Below, piece after piece: positions 41,308-49,731 of a stretch of 64,000 bases of DNA. Source of the stretch: an uncultured Prevotellaceae bacterium. GTDB lineage: Bacteria; Bacteroidota; Bacteroidia; Bacteroidales; Muribaculaceae. The DNA is taken from positions 29,247-93,246 of the forward strand of contig CAMYUW010000007.1 of assembly GCA_947302275.1 (NCBI GenBank). The letters run 5' to 3'. The position numbers were made by a program, and so were the translations under genes. Numbering within the stretch: the stretch's first letter is position 1; every line of letters begins with the position of its first letter. The notes beneath the pieces were generated by a model. The model had not been told where the DNA came from. It was given only the letters and a program-made list of their open reading frames with translations, and did no database searches.

Positions 41308-43065
41308 TCATTGTTGTTTGAAGATGGTACCGTTATCGGTGATGAGGAGGATAGTGAGATAGCCGTTGGGTAGCAGCGGGGCGCAGTACCGGGTGCAGTG
41401 GTTGATGACAACAGTGGCAAAGGCTTGGAGTCTTTCTTGAGGAATTCTATCCCACAATTCGCGGGCAAGGGTAAGGTCGTTGATATCGATATCAATACCC
41501 GCCTCGTGCAGCATACCCGTGACGAATTCTTTGTCCATCGTGGTGTGGCGGCTATGTGTGTCGAGGTTGCCCGCTGCAAGTTTCACGGCCTTGCCCAGCA
41601 TCACGCCCATGGTAACATTTTTGATGTCGAGCTCATCAGCAATGGCCAACGTATCACCGATGTAATTGCCATATTCCACAAAGGCCTGTTGCGGCAGGTC
41701 GGGATAGAGCGCTTTTACAAAGCGCTCGCTCTTGCCTCCACTGTTGATGACCACGCGGTCGCTGCCCGAGGCCTTGGCTACCTGCATGCACTTGCGGATG
41801 CTCGCCACAAACGCCTCCTCGCTGAATGGCTTGACAATACCCGAAACACCGATAATGCTGATGCCGCCCTCAATGCCCAGTCGGGGGTTAAAGGTACGGC
41901 GAGCGATTTCGGCTCCTTGGGGCACACTGATGGTGATACTTACATTTTCCTTGATGTTGTCGTGCATCATCTGTCGCGGTGCCTTGTTGATGGCAGGCTC
42001 ACCTGGCGGAAAGTCAAAGCCTAGCACGGTAAACCTGCCGACGCCCTCACCGCCAAGAATCTCAAAATGGTTGCCAGGCTCGACATGGGCGCGTATCTCA
42101 ATGCCGTTGGTCACATCGGGGTCATCGCCAGCCTGCTTGAACACGGCAGCATAGTCGTCGCCATAGGCCACTTCAACATCAATCGTCTCACCATTGGGAA
42201 GTACGACGGGTACGCAAGCAGTCTCTTCACCCGTCAATAGCCGTCTTGTCGCTGCGATGGCAGCTGCCGTGGCACAGGTGCCTGTGGTTAGCCCGCTATG
42301 CAACGGATAAAACTCGGGCAGCAGCCTCTCCACCATGCGGCGCAGGCCATGAGGCCCGTTGACGTGTTTAACGATTACGCCGTCGGTACTGGGATATTCA
42401 GGACGCTTGACGACAAAAACTTGGATTCCGGCTTCGCGTGCTGTTATCACTTTCTCATCGAAGCCACCGCTCAAGCCGCTTTCCTTGGTAATGATAGCTT
42501 GGGGACACAGTTGCTTGATCAACGCCGCAGTGTCATCTTCCTCGTAATAGACAAGGTGGTCGACAGGGAAGCCAGCCTTTTGCACCTTGCCTAACGATTC
42601 GTCACGGTTCAAGATGCGGAACCAGCATTCATGCGCTTGCCAATATGCCTGCATAGGGCCGATAGTGTTAACACCCGTGAGTGCTAACAGCCGATGAATG
42701 CCGTGCGCTTCAAGTAAGCTGATGGCATCATTATAGTCCTTGCACCATACAAAGTCCTCATCGTGAGGTGGGTAGATGCGTTCATAGCGAATGACAGGCA
42801 CGCCGATTTGCCCTGCAAGTTCAACGACATTGCGGTGCAGATTAATGGCAAACGGATGTGCGGCATCAACAATCAGGCGGATGTCATGCTCCTGGCAGAA
42901 AGCGATCATATCGGGCACCTCCATCGCGCCAGTGACATGCTGGCCATGCACGAGTTGAATGTCCTGGAGGTCGCTACGGGTGGAATAGTAATAGGTGGCA
43001 CCCGATTCATCGAGCACCTTAGCCGCCGTGCGGCCCTCAGTCGTTCCACCAAATACCAGTATCAT
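41308..43065 (-). CDS. cbiJD: Fused precorrin-6A reductase (CbiJ) and cobalt-precorrin-5B C1-methyltransferase (CbiD)
   Basis: 585 residues. The N-terminal part (about 1-250) is CbiJ/CobK: MILVFGGTTEGRTAAKVL, VDAAHPFAINLHRN, TKESGLSGGFDEKVITA. The C-terminal part (about 257-580) is CbiD: LHSGLTTGTCATAAAIAA, the threonine/glycine-rich family start, then NPRLGIEGGISIIGVSGIV, VVINSGGKSE and VMLGKAVKLAAGNLDTHSR. CbiD methylates C1 and releases acetaldehyde after CbiG ring contraction; CbiJ reduces precorrin-6A. It is the last gene of the cbi fusion operon, 26 bases after cbiGF. The symbol is a composite. Confidence 0.93.
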   Translation of the reverse strand: MILVFGGTTEGRTAAKVLDESGATYYYSTRSDLQDIQLVHGQHVTGAMEVPDMIAFCQEHDIRLIVDAAHPFAINLHRNVVELAGQIGVPVIRYERIYPPHDEDFVWCKDYNDAISLLEAHGIHRLLALTGVNTIGPMQAYWQAHECWFRILNRDESLGKVQKAGFPVDHLVYYEEDDTAALIKQLCPQAIITKESGLSGGFDEKVITAREAGIQVFVVKRPEYPSTDGVIVKHVNGPHGLRRMVERLLPEFYPLHSGLTTGTCATAAAIAATRRLLTGEETACVPVVLPNGETIDVEVAYGDDYAAVFKQAGDDPDVTNGIEIRAHVEPGNHFEILGGEGVGRFTVLGFDFPPGEPAINKAPRQMMHDNIKENVSITISVPQGAEIARRTFNPRLGIEGGISIIGVSGIVKPFSEEAFVASIRKCMQVAKASGSDRVVINSGGKSERFVKALYPDLPQQAFVEYGNYIGDTLAIADELDIKNVTMGVMLGKAVKLAAGNLDTHSRHTTMDKEFVTGMLHEAGIDIDINDLTLARELWDRIPQERLQAFATVVINHCTRYCAPLLPNGYLTILLITDNGTIFKQQ

Positions 43066-43091
43066 AGTTTTTAGTTTCTAGTCCTTAGGGA

Positions 43092-44867
43092 CTATTTTTC
43101 GCCTTTGCGGAAAAGATGTGTGAAATGTTTGTTGTATAATTCTGACAGTCCCTTGCGATTGTCGATGGCATCACCCACGACAAGCATCGTGGTAAGGGTC
43201 AGATTGTTGTTATGGACAATCTTAGCAAGGTCTTTCAACACGCCGCGGTAGATGTGTTGGTCGAGCCAAGTAAGGTGATAGCAAGCGGCGACGGGCGTAT
43301 CCTCGGGGTATTCCATCAACAATTCCCGCTGCACATCATCTACAATGGCGGCACTCAAGAAAATGCACATCGTGCTTTGACTCTTGGCCAACAGATGCAG
43401 CTGCTCTTTCTCAGGCATAGGTGTGCGGCCCTCTCCGCGTGTGAGGATGATGGTCTGGGTTCGCTCGGGGATGGTGAACTGGCTCCTCAATTCGGCAGCG
43501 GCAGCAAGGAACGACGAGATGCCAGGCGTGATGTGATAATGCATGTCATGCTGATCAAAAAATGCCATCTGTTCCTGAATCGCTCCGAAGATGCACGGAT
43601 CGCCCGTGTGCAAGCGCACGATAAACTTACCCTTATCATAGAACTCTTTCATCAATGCGCATTGTTCCTCAAGGTTCATTCCCGCAGAACTGCGCACAAC
43701 GGCACCAGCCTTGGAACACAAAGTCAACTCACGCGGCACCAATGAGCCCGCATACAGAATAAGGTCGGCACGTTCAAGCATCTTGCGGCCTCTCACCGAC
43801 ACCAAGTCGGGGTCACCAGGGCCAGCACCTACAATCTCGATATGCCCCTGCTGGTCGCGCAAATATTGGCGGTCTATTGCCAAAGCCACTGTGAAATTCT
43901 TACCTTTGATTTTTGAAACAATCAGTTTGCCGTGATTGGAGCCCAAAATGGCAGCCGCCTCGCACACGCTAGGCGTGCCCACGTGCTTGGCAACAGTGTC
44001 GCTGGGGTTGGGAACCTCGACAGCAGCCAGTTGCTCAGCCGTAAAGAATTCAACTTCCTCGTTATACCCTTCTCTTAATAGTTGCACAAAGGGTTCGTCA
44101 GCCTTGACATCAATCGTGCAATAACGGCATGCACACGGCAAGATACCCCATTTGGCTAAAGCCTCATCCATCTGGTCATAAATGAATTTGTAATCCTCAG
44201 GATGATGAGCCAAGCCAAACCCGATTGTGCCAACCATGGGCACATAGTGCAGTGACAGCATGCCTGCTGGCGCATAGCGGCGATATGGCGTGACCATGAT
44301 GAGAAGTCGGTATTTCTTGGGATCAGCCTCGCTCAGGTCGTCAATGATGGTGACATGGTCGGGAAGAGTCTTTTCCAGATAATCGGTGCCCTCATCACGA
44401 GTTTCCATAAACAATGCCGTCGGTTTGCGATTGACAAAAGTGAAAATGCAAGCATTCATGTCATCCTCGCTGGCCAGCGGCCAGTTGAAACGTTCTTCAA
44501 GCGTATCCAGAGCCCACAGCCCGGCATTGTCGCTCTGGGTTGTAATAACAGGTTCGGCCCCCAGTGCTGACGCCACTCGGCGGGTCAAATCGTTAGCACC
44601 GCCCACATGGCCCGACAGAACCGAAATGACATGGTTTCCAGTACTATCCACACAGATGACTGCCGGATCCTTGTACTTGTCTTCGATGAAATCTGCAATC
44701 GTGCGAACGCAGATGCCCATAGCACCAATGAATATAAAAGCATCACAATCCTTCCATCGTTTGGCAACATCGGCACGTTTGATGACTGAGGCTTGGAACT
44801 CTTGCTGGAGCGTCTCGGCTAAAATGCGGCCCTCATCGCTCACGGGAATAACGGCTATCTTTTGCAT
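43092..44867 (-). CDS. cbiGF: Fused CbiG hydrolase and cobalt-precorrin-4 C11-methyltransferase (CbiF)
   Basis: 591 residues from ATG 44867 (MQKIAVIPVSDEGR); a longer upstream frame belongs to the overlapping gene. The N-terminal part (about 1-325) is CbiG: AFIFIGAMGICVRTIADF, DSTGNHVISVLSGHVGGANDL and later SVCEAAAILGSNHGKLIVSK. The C-terminal part (about 345-590) is CbiF/CobM: IVGAGPGDPDLVSVRGRKML, YAGSLVPRE, HTGDPCIFGAIQEQ and ITPGISSFLAAAAELRSQ. CbiF methylates C11 and CbiG opens the delta-lactone, consecutive steps in the anaerobic pathway, so the fusion links neighbouring reactions. It overlaps the cbiET stop by 13 bases. Confidence 0.93.
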   Translation of the reverse strand: MQKIAVIPVSDEGRILAETLQQEFQASVIKRADVAKRWKDCDAFIFIGAMGICVRTIADFIEDKYKDPAVICVDSTGNHVISVLSGHVGGANDLTRRVASALGAEPVITTQSDNAGLWALDTLEERFNWPLASEDDMNACIFTFVNRKPTALFMETRDEGTDYLEKTLPDHVTIIDDLSEADPKKYRLLIMVTPYRRYAPAGMLSLHYVPMVGTIGFGLAHHPEDYKFIYDQMDEALAKWGILPCACRYCTIDVKADEPFVQLLREGYNEEVEFFTAEQLAAVEVPNPSDTVAKHVGTPSVCEAAAILGSNHGKLIVSKIKGKNFTVALAIDRQYLRDQQGHIEIVGAGPGDPDLVSVRGRKMLERADLILYAGSLVPRELTLCSKAGAVVRSSAGMNLEEQCALMKEFYDKGKFIVRLHTGDPCIFGAIQEQMAFFDQHDMHYHITPGISSFLAAAAELRSQFTIPERTQTIILTRGEGRTPMPEKEQLHLLAKSQSTMCIFLSAAIVDDVQRELLMEYPEDTPVAACYHLTWLDQHIYRGVLKDLAKIVHNNNLTLTTMLVVGDAIDNRKGLSELYNKHFTHLFRKGEK

Positions 44868-46045
44868 TTCAATATCTCTATCGGGTTGTTGTCGTTCAGG
44901 ATGATGCGTGTGGGCTGTACTTGTGTCAATCCCAACTCGGCACACGTCTCGTTAAACAGTTGGTGGCTATCGGTATGCACCATGGGCGAAGTGACGCTAT
45001 TCATCACGATGCAACCGTCATCAGCCAGAACACTCAACACGCGTGCCATGATTTCCTTGAGTTGGCCACCATGGCCACCAATGAAAACGGCATCGGGATG
45101 AGGCAAATTGTCAATATCAACCTCAAGGAAGTCCCCAATGTGCCACTGGATTCCCGGTGCGCCGAAGCGTTGACAATTCTCCACCATCAAGGCCTCGCAC
45201 TCGGGCCTGATTTCGAAGGCTTCGACATGCAGATGCGGGAATTGCAACCGCGCCTCGATGGACACGCTTCCCGTGCAAAAGCCAATGTCCCAAAGAACAC
45301 TCTTCTGCCGCAATTCCAGGGCTTGCATGGTCAGGAGACGTATGGGGGCTTTGGTAATCATCTTCTCACGCCCGTCGAGCAAGGCGAATTCATTCTCAGG
45401 GATGCCGAAATATCGTGGTCTCGGGTCATTGCCGACGAGGATAAGGCAATTGGGATAGTCAAACTCTCGCTCTGCGGCATCTTCAAGGCTCAAAGTCGAG
45501 ATACATTCCTCATTGGGATTGCCCAAGTGCTCGCCCACATGCATTTGATAACCGTTGTAGCCATACTCCAGCATCCTGCGGGCGATGGCCGCGGGCGTGT
45601 GCTCGTGGTCAGTGAGCACTCCGATTTTGCAAGCACGTTCAATCAGCGCTTTGTCAAATTCTGGCCAGGGACGCCCCGTCAACGAGACGATGCGCATGTC
45701 GTTATAGGGCATCACCAGGCGATGTGCCAACAATTGCAGGGAATTGAACGATGGGAACAGGACAATCTCGGCATCGGGCATCTTGCGCTTGATGGTGTTG
45801 GCAAAACCGAAAAACAAGGGATCACCGCTGGCAAACACAATCACCTCGTCGTGGTATTGTTCAAAGACCGCATCCAGCGGAGTGGTGATCTCAATCCATT
45901 CTGCCCCTTCGGGTAAGTAGGGTGCAACAAGGCCATAGTGACGTTTGCCACCCGAAAAAACGCGTCCCTGACAAATGATTTTAATTACCTCTGGTGGTAA
46001 ATAAGGCCGAGGCGCATCACTAATTCCTATCACATAAAATATCAT
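44855..46045 (-). CDS. cbiET: Fused precorrin-6B/7 methyltransferase and decarboxylase (CbiE-CbiT, CobL-type)
   Basis: 396 residues. CbiE (about 1-205) is a corrin/uroporphyrin methyltransferase: VIGISDAPRPYLPPEV, VVFASGDPLFFGFANTI-like sequence and the MRIVSLTGRPWPEFD segment. CbiT (about 225-396) is a Rossmann SAM enzyme: WDIGFCTGSVSIEARLQFP, AFEIRPECEALMVENCQRFG and FIGGHGGQLKEIM. Together they methylate C5 and C15 and decarboxylate the C12 acetate. This order is the same as in aerobic CobL. The gene is 56 bases after cbiHC; an AATTCG repeat fills that gap. Confidence 0.94.
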   Translation of the reverse strand: MIFYVIGISDAPRPYLPPEVIKIICQGRVFSGGKRHYGLVAPYLPEGAEWIEITTPLDAVFEQYHDEVIVFASGDPLFFGFANTIKRKMPDAEIVLFPSFNSLQLLAHRLVMPYNDMRIVSLTGRPWPEFDKALIERACKIGVLTDHEHTPAAIARRMLEYGYNGYQMHVGEHLGNPNEECISTLSLEDAAEREFDYPNCLILVGNDPRPRYFGIPENEFALLDGREKMITKAPIRLLTMQALELRQKSVLWDIGFCTGSVSIEARLQFPHLHVEAFEIRPECEALMVENCQRFGAPGIQWHIGDFLEVDIDNLPHPDAVFIGGHGGQLKEIMARVLSVLADDGCIVMNSVTSPMVHTDSHQLFNETCAELGLTQVQPTRIILNDNNPIEILKCKR

Positions 46046-46100
46046 AATTCGTAATAATTGAATGCGAATGCCAATTAGTTAATTCGCGTAATTCGTAGTT
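46046..46100 (+). repeat. Dispersed AATTCG repeat, copy C
   Basis: AATTCGTAATAATTGAATGC, then GAATGCCAATTAGTTAATTC and GCGTAATTCGTAGTT: close to copy B at 18919. It fills the cbiHC-cbiET gap exactly and ends 1 base before the cbiHC stop. Confidence 0.7.
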
Positions 46101-46101
46101 T

Positions 46102-47502
46102 TTAAAGGTCGCGACCGGGTTTTAGTTGCTCTGCATCGTCAAAGGTCAAAATGGCGTTGCACAGGGTTGCTGCCAAGTTGCTGCCGCCCTTGCGCCCCTC
46201 GACGATGATTTTGGGAATGCCTTTGAAGGGCTTGACCATGTGTTTAGATTCGCGCACATGAACAAAACCCACTGGCGCGGCAATGATGCCGGCGGGATGG
46301 GCCTTGCCCTTGCGGATAAGGTCGCACAGTTCCATCAGTGCCGTTGGCGCATTGCCGAAGGCAAAGAGGGCATCGGGGTGTTCCTCAACAGCCAGACGAA
46401 TGCCAGCCTGGGTGCGGGTGATGCCTTGTGCCGCAGCCATCTCAGCGACCCGCGGGTCACTCAAGTAGCACTTGGCTTCCATGCCCAGTCGTGCCAGCGC
46501 ACCCTTGCGAATGCCGCTGGTCACCATAGTCACGTCGGTCACGATGGTCTTGATTTCTCCTTTTAAGACTCTGTTATAGAGCGCTTCCACCGCATGGTCA
46601 TCGGTATAGAGAATCCGTTCCATCTCAAAGTCGGCGGTCGTGTGGATGGCGTGCAATAGCGCCCACTTGTGGTCAAGCGGGATATCCTTGTTACGCAGCT
46701 CGCTTTCGATAGTACGGAACGACTCAATCATAATTTGCTGACCTGGCTTGACGCCCTCGTCGCCGCGCTCGCGGTAATAACCACGCGGGGTGATGACCTT
46801 GCCATTGCTGATATAGGACTGCGAGTTGCCGATGAGAATTACGGTAAACATATCCACCTGCTCGGGGTCAAACTCGCCGAGCGTGGTCACTTTGATTTCC
46901 TGCTCATTGCGGCCTGCCTGACGGACATAGCCTACGGGCGTATCGGCTGAGCGTTGTTGCAGGAACAATTCCACCAAGCGGTACAGTTGCCAGTAGCGGC
47001 CATTGGACTTGGGGTTATAGATAGCCGTAACGAAGTCGCCCACGGCGGCTGCCTTGATGCGGCGCTCAATCACCTCCCATGGGGTCATCAGGTCGCTCAG
47101 CGAGATGATGCACAGGTCATGACCGATGGGAGCACCCAACAATGAAGCGGCTTTCTGGAAGGCCGAGATGCCAGGCAATGATTCAATCTCCACATCAGAT
47201 CCACGCTCACGTTTCATCTCATAGATGAGCGGGGTCATGCCGTATATGCCAGCGTCGCCCGATGAAATGACTACGACGGTCTTATCCTGCTCAGCCAGTT
47301 CAAAGGCCTGCTCAGCGCGTTCGCGTTCCTTCTTCATTCCTGTGTCGATGCACTCGCATCCAGGAGATACGTAAGAATCGATGAACTGGAAATAATATTT
47401 ATAACCCACAATAGCATCTGCCGCACGCACTGCTTCGAGTACGGCGGGCGTAATATCCTCTTTACTGCCAGGTCCAATGCCTGCTACTATAATCTTACCC
47501 AT
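46102..47502 (-). CDS. cbiHC: Fused precorrin-3B C17-methyltransferase (CbiH) and precorrin-8X methylmutase (CbiC)
   Basis: 466 residues. CbiH (about 1-240): VAGIGPGSKEDITPAVLEAV, VISSGDAGIYGMTPLIYE, LPGISAFQKAASLLGAPIGHD and TAIYNPKSNGR. CbiC (about 250-466): IPLDHKWALLHAIHTTADFE with the catalytic-type His, TDVTMVTSGIRKG, AFGNAPTALMELCDLI and IAAPVGFVHVRESK. CbiH contracts the ring while methylating C17; CbiC moves a methyl from C11 to C12 to give cobyrinic acid. It is the first gene of the fusion operon and has its own promoter directly before the ATG. Confidence 0.95.
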   Translation of the reverse strand: MGKIIVAGIGPGSKEDITPAVLEAVRAADAIVGYKYYFQFIDSYVSPGCECIDTGMKKERERAEQAFELAEQDKTVVVISSGDAGIYGMTPLIYEMKRERGSDVEIESLPGISAFQKAASLLGAPIGHDLCIISLSDLMTPWEVIERRIKAAAVGDFVTAIYNPKSNGRYWQLYRLVELFLQQRSADTPVGYVRQAGRNEQEIKVTTLGEFDPEQVDMFTVILIGNSQSYISNGKVITPRGYYRERGDEGVKPGQQIMIESFRTIESELRNKDIPLDHKWALLHAIHTTADFEMERILYTDDHAVEALYNRVLKGEIKTIVTDVTMVTSGIRKGALARLGMEAKCYLSDPRVAEMAAAQGITRTQAGIRLAVEEHPDALFAFGNAPTALMELCDLIRKGKAHPAGIIAAPVGFVHVRESKHMVKPFKGIPKIIVEGRKGGSNLAATLCNAILTFDDAEQLKPGRDL

Positions 47503-47509
47503 ATCAGTT

Positions 47510-47518
47510 GCAAATGTA
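47510..47518 (-). promoter_or_regulatory. -7 box of the cbiHC-cbiET-cbiGF-cbiJD operon
   Basis: Minus-strand TACATTTGC matches TAnnTTTGC and ends 7 bases before the ATG, giving a leader of only a few bases. It follows a strong terminator, so these genes need not be read from the riboswitch-controlled promoter. Confidence 0.6.
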
Positions 47519-47527
47519 GTAAATTAT

Positions 47528-47565
47528 TAAAAAATGGAGGCATTGTCTCCCGACAAACCTCCATT
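47528..47565 (-). terminator. Strong intrinsic terminator after the second BtuB-like gene
   Basis: On the minus strand AATGGAGG pairs with CCTCCATT and, inside, TTGTC with GACAA around a GGGA tetraloop, followed by TTTT. It ends the riboswitch-controlled btuB-cbiK-btuB unit 14 bases after the stop. Confidence 0.88.
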
Positions 47566-47578
47566 GTGCAATATAAGG

Positions 47579-49645
47579 TTACTTAATTTTCAATTTCAGA
47601 CCAATCACGAGCATGCGCCCTGGAGAATACAGGGCATACTTGCGGTTGGATGAGTCGATGCGGCGGTCCACCTTGTCAAAGATGTTGTCAATACCAATGC
47701 TCGGCTCCAAATAAAGGTGTTTCAGACCATTAAACGAATGGGTCGTGTTCAGGTTCCAGATGCCGTATCCAGGTGCATCCTCATAGTCGGGATAGTAGGT
47801 CTTGGACTGCAACCTGCCGTTCACGTTTACATTCAGGCCGTAATTGCCCCAACTGTGGAAATAGTTGGCGGCAACGGTAGCGGCATTGCGGATGCTGCGT
47901 TCCAGTGGGGTCCATTGGTCGCCGCTGCAGGTACGGGCATAAGTGTAAACGTAGTTGGCCGACAGGTTAAAGCCCTGGAACAGGTTGGCCGAGACGTTGA
48001 CTTGCACACCTTTCACATCGCCCTTGTCGCTGTTCTTATAAAGCGAGTAACGTTCGAGTTTCTGCGCTTGGTCATCGGTCATCTCGGGGAATTCGGCCTG
48101 CAGCATGGCCAGTGAGGTGGCATCCACGTCGATGTTCTGCCTGATGACCATGTCGTTGATGCGGTTCATGAAACCTGTCACGCTCACGGCAATCAGGTTA
48201 CTGCGATACTCGGCGTTGAGCGAGAAATAGTTGCTCTTTTCGGGCTTGAGGTCCTTGTTGCCGAAGATGATCTGTGCCTTGCCGCGGTTGACCGAGAAAT
48301 AATGGTAATACAACTCGTCAAGACCTGGAGCGCGGAAGCCAGCCGAATAGGTGGCACGCAGGCGGAAGTTGCCCGGAGCATACATCAGCGTGGCCTTGGG
48401 CGTAAGATGCCAGTTGAAGGTCTCGTGATAGGTCAAGCGCAGGCCCACTGTAGCCGTGAGTCGGTCAAAGAATGTCATCTCATGCTGGGCAAAGCCGGCA
48501 GCCGTGTAGGCATTCTGGTGGATGTTGCCCGAGGTAGCGGTCAAGTAATCCTTGCGCCAGTCAGCACCAAAGATGGTGGTTGAGTTCTTCATCAGGCCCA
48601 GGATGGCTTTCAACTGTCCTTCCATCGAACGCTGCTTCTTGGACTGCACATAGTCGTCGATGGCGTAGGTCTTGGTCGCCACGTCATACTGCTTGCCGTA
48701 GCGGAAACGGTCAACCGTGAAGTCGGCCTGCAACGAATTGCGGCTTGTGAACTTGTAGATGCCGCCCACGTTCCAACGCAAGCCCTTGTAGCGCATCTCA
48801 TAGTCGGTGCCGCCGGTAATGTCCTTACGGGTGTTGGGACGGTCGGTGATCTTGTAAGAATAGTCGATGCCGGCATTGAGCGCCAGGTGCTCGTCGGGGG
48901 AATAGGTGAACTTTTGTCCCACAAGGTTAGAGCGGTAACCCGTGAAGAACGGGGCGATGGTCGGTTGGGTCTCGGTTTCCGAGCCTTTGACATATTCTAC
49001 ATCATTGATGCGGTAGCTGTCGGCCTGGTCACGTGAGAACGAGGTATAGGAACCGAAACCGTTCTTGTAGATGTCCAGGGCGATGTTCTCAGTCACTTGG
49101 CCATGACCCGATACACGTGTATCGCTGGTCACACTCACCAAATCGCGTGTGGGTTGGTCTGTGATAATATTGATGACACCTGCAATGGCATCCGAGCCGT
49201 AAAGCGACGAAGCTGCACCGTCGAGCACTTCGATACGCTTCACACGCGCCATGTTGATGCGGTTCAAATCGACGTTATTGGAGATGTCACCCGTCAGTTT
49301 CTGACCGTTAATCAAGATAAGGATGTACTTATTTCCCAATCCGTTCAAGCGCAGGAATGTACCCATCGAGTTGGGTGCCATCGACACTTGCGGCATCATG
49401 CGGGTCAAGGCTCCGTCAAACGTGGTGATGCCCTGCTCTTTGATTTCCTGGCGGCTGAGCACATGGACGGGCGTAGCGGTGGATTTCAAGCGCTGGTGGT
49501 GACCCGAACCGGTCACGACCACAGGATTTAAGGTGTAAGAGCGGCTCATCATCGACGAGTCGCTGCGTTCCATCTTATGGATTTGGGAAACAGCAGCACT
49601 CCCCGTGAGGAGTGCCACTGTAAGTAATATGATTTTCTTAATCAT
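47579..49645 (-). CDS. BtuB-like TonB-dependent receptor (second copy)
   Basis: 688 residues from ATG 49645 (MIKKIILLTVALLTG), a normal signal peptide; an earlier start lies within a repeat. TonB box region LNPVVVTGSGHH, plug domain (about 45-170) with RLNGLGNKYILILINGQKLT, KRIEVLDGAASSLYGSDAIAGVINI, then a 22-strand barrel ending in GRMLVIGLKLKIK. Its plug is very like that of the other receptor at 50813-52957, so both probably take up corrinoids, perhaps with different specificity. It is third in the btuB-cbiK-btuB unit and is followed by a terminator. Confidence 0.88.
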   Translation of the reverse strand: MIKKIILLTVALLTGSAAVSQIHKMERSDSSMMSRSYTLNPVVVTGSGHHQRLKSTATPVHVLSRQEIKEQGITTFDGALTRMMPQVSMAPNSMGTFLRLNGLGNKYILILINGQKLTGDISNNVDLNRINMARVKRIEVLDGAASSLYGSDAIAGVINIITDQPTRDLVSVTSDTRVSGHGQVTENIALDIYKNGFGSYTSFSRDQADSYRINDVEYVKGSETETQPTIAPFFTGYRSNLVGQKFTYSPDEHLALNAGIDYSYKITDRPNTRKDITGGTDYEMRYKGLRWNVGGIYKFTSRNSLQADFTVDRFRYGKQYDVATKTYAIDDYVQSKKQRSMEGQLKAILGLMKNSTTIFGADWRKDYLTATSGNIHQNAYTAAGFAQHEMTFFDRLTATVGLRLTYHETFNWHLTPKATLMYAPGNFRLRATYSAGFRAPGLDELYYHYFSVNRGKAQIIFGNKDLKPEKSNYFSLNAEYRSNLIAVSVTGFMNRINDMVIRQNIDVDATSLAMLQAEFPEMTDDQAQKLERYSLYKNSDKGDVKGVQVNVSANLFQGFNLSANYVYTYARTCSGDQWTPLERSIRNAATVAANYFHSWGNYGLNVNVNGRLQSKTYYPDYEDAPGYGIWNLNTTHSFNGLKHLYLEPSIGIDNIFDKVDRRIDSSNRKYALYSPGRMLVIGLKLKIK

Positions 49646-49658
49646 GTGTTTACATTGA

Positions 49659-49721
49659 AACTGCGAATTACGCAAATTTAACAAAACGAACTATTTAGTT
49701 TAATTCGCGTAATTCGTAGTT
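49659..49721. repeat. Dispersed AATTCG repeat, copy E
   Basis: AACTGCGAATTACGCAAATT on the left and TTAATTCGCGTAATTCGTAGTT on the right are near-perfect inverted copies around GAACTATTTAG-type centre sequence. It fills the cbiK-btuB2 gap. It is the best palindrome of the family and could form a stable hairpin. Confidence 0.75.
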
Positions 49722-49731
49722 TTAAATTGGA

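Noticed and set aside
49646..49684. Longer N-terminus for the second BtuB-like receptor
   Set aside because: These codons come from the AATTCG repeat and would place 13 polar residues before a normal signal peptide.
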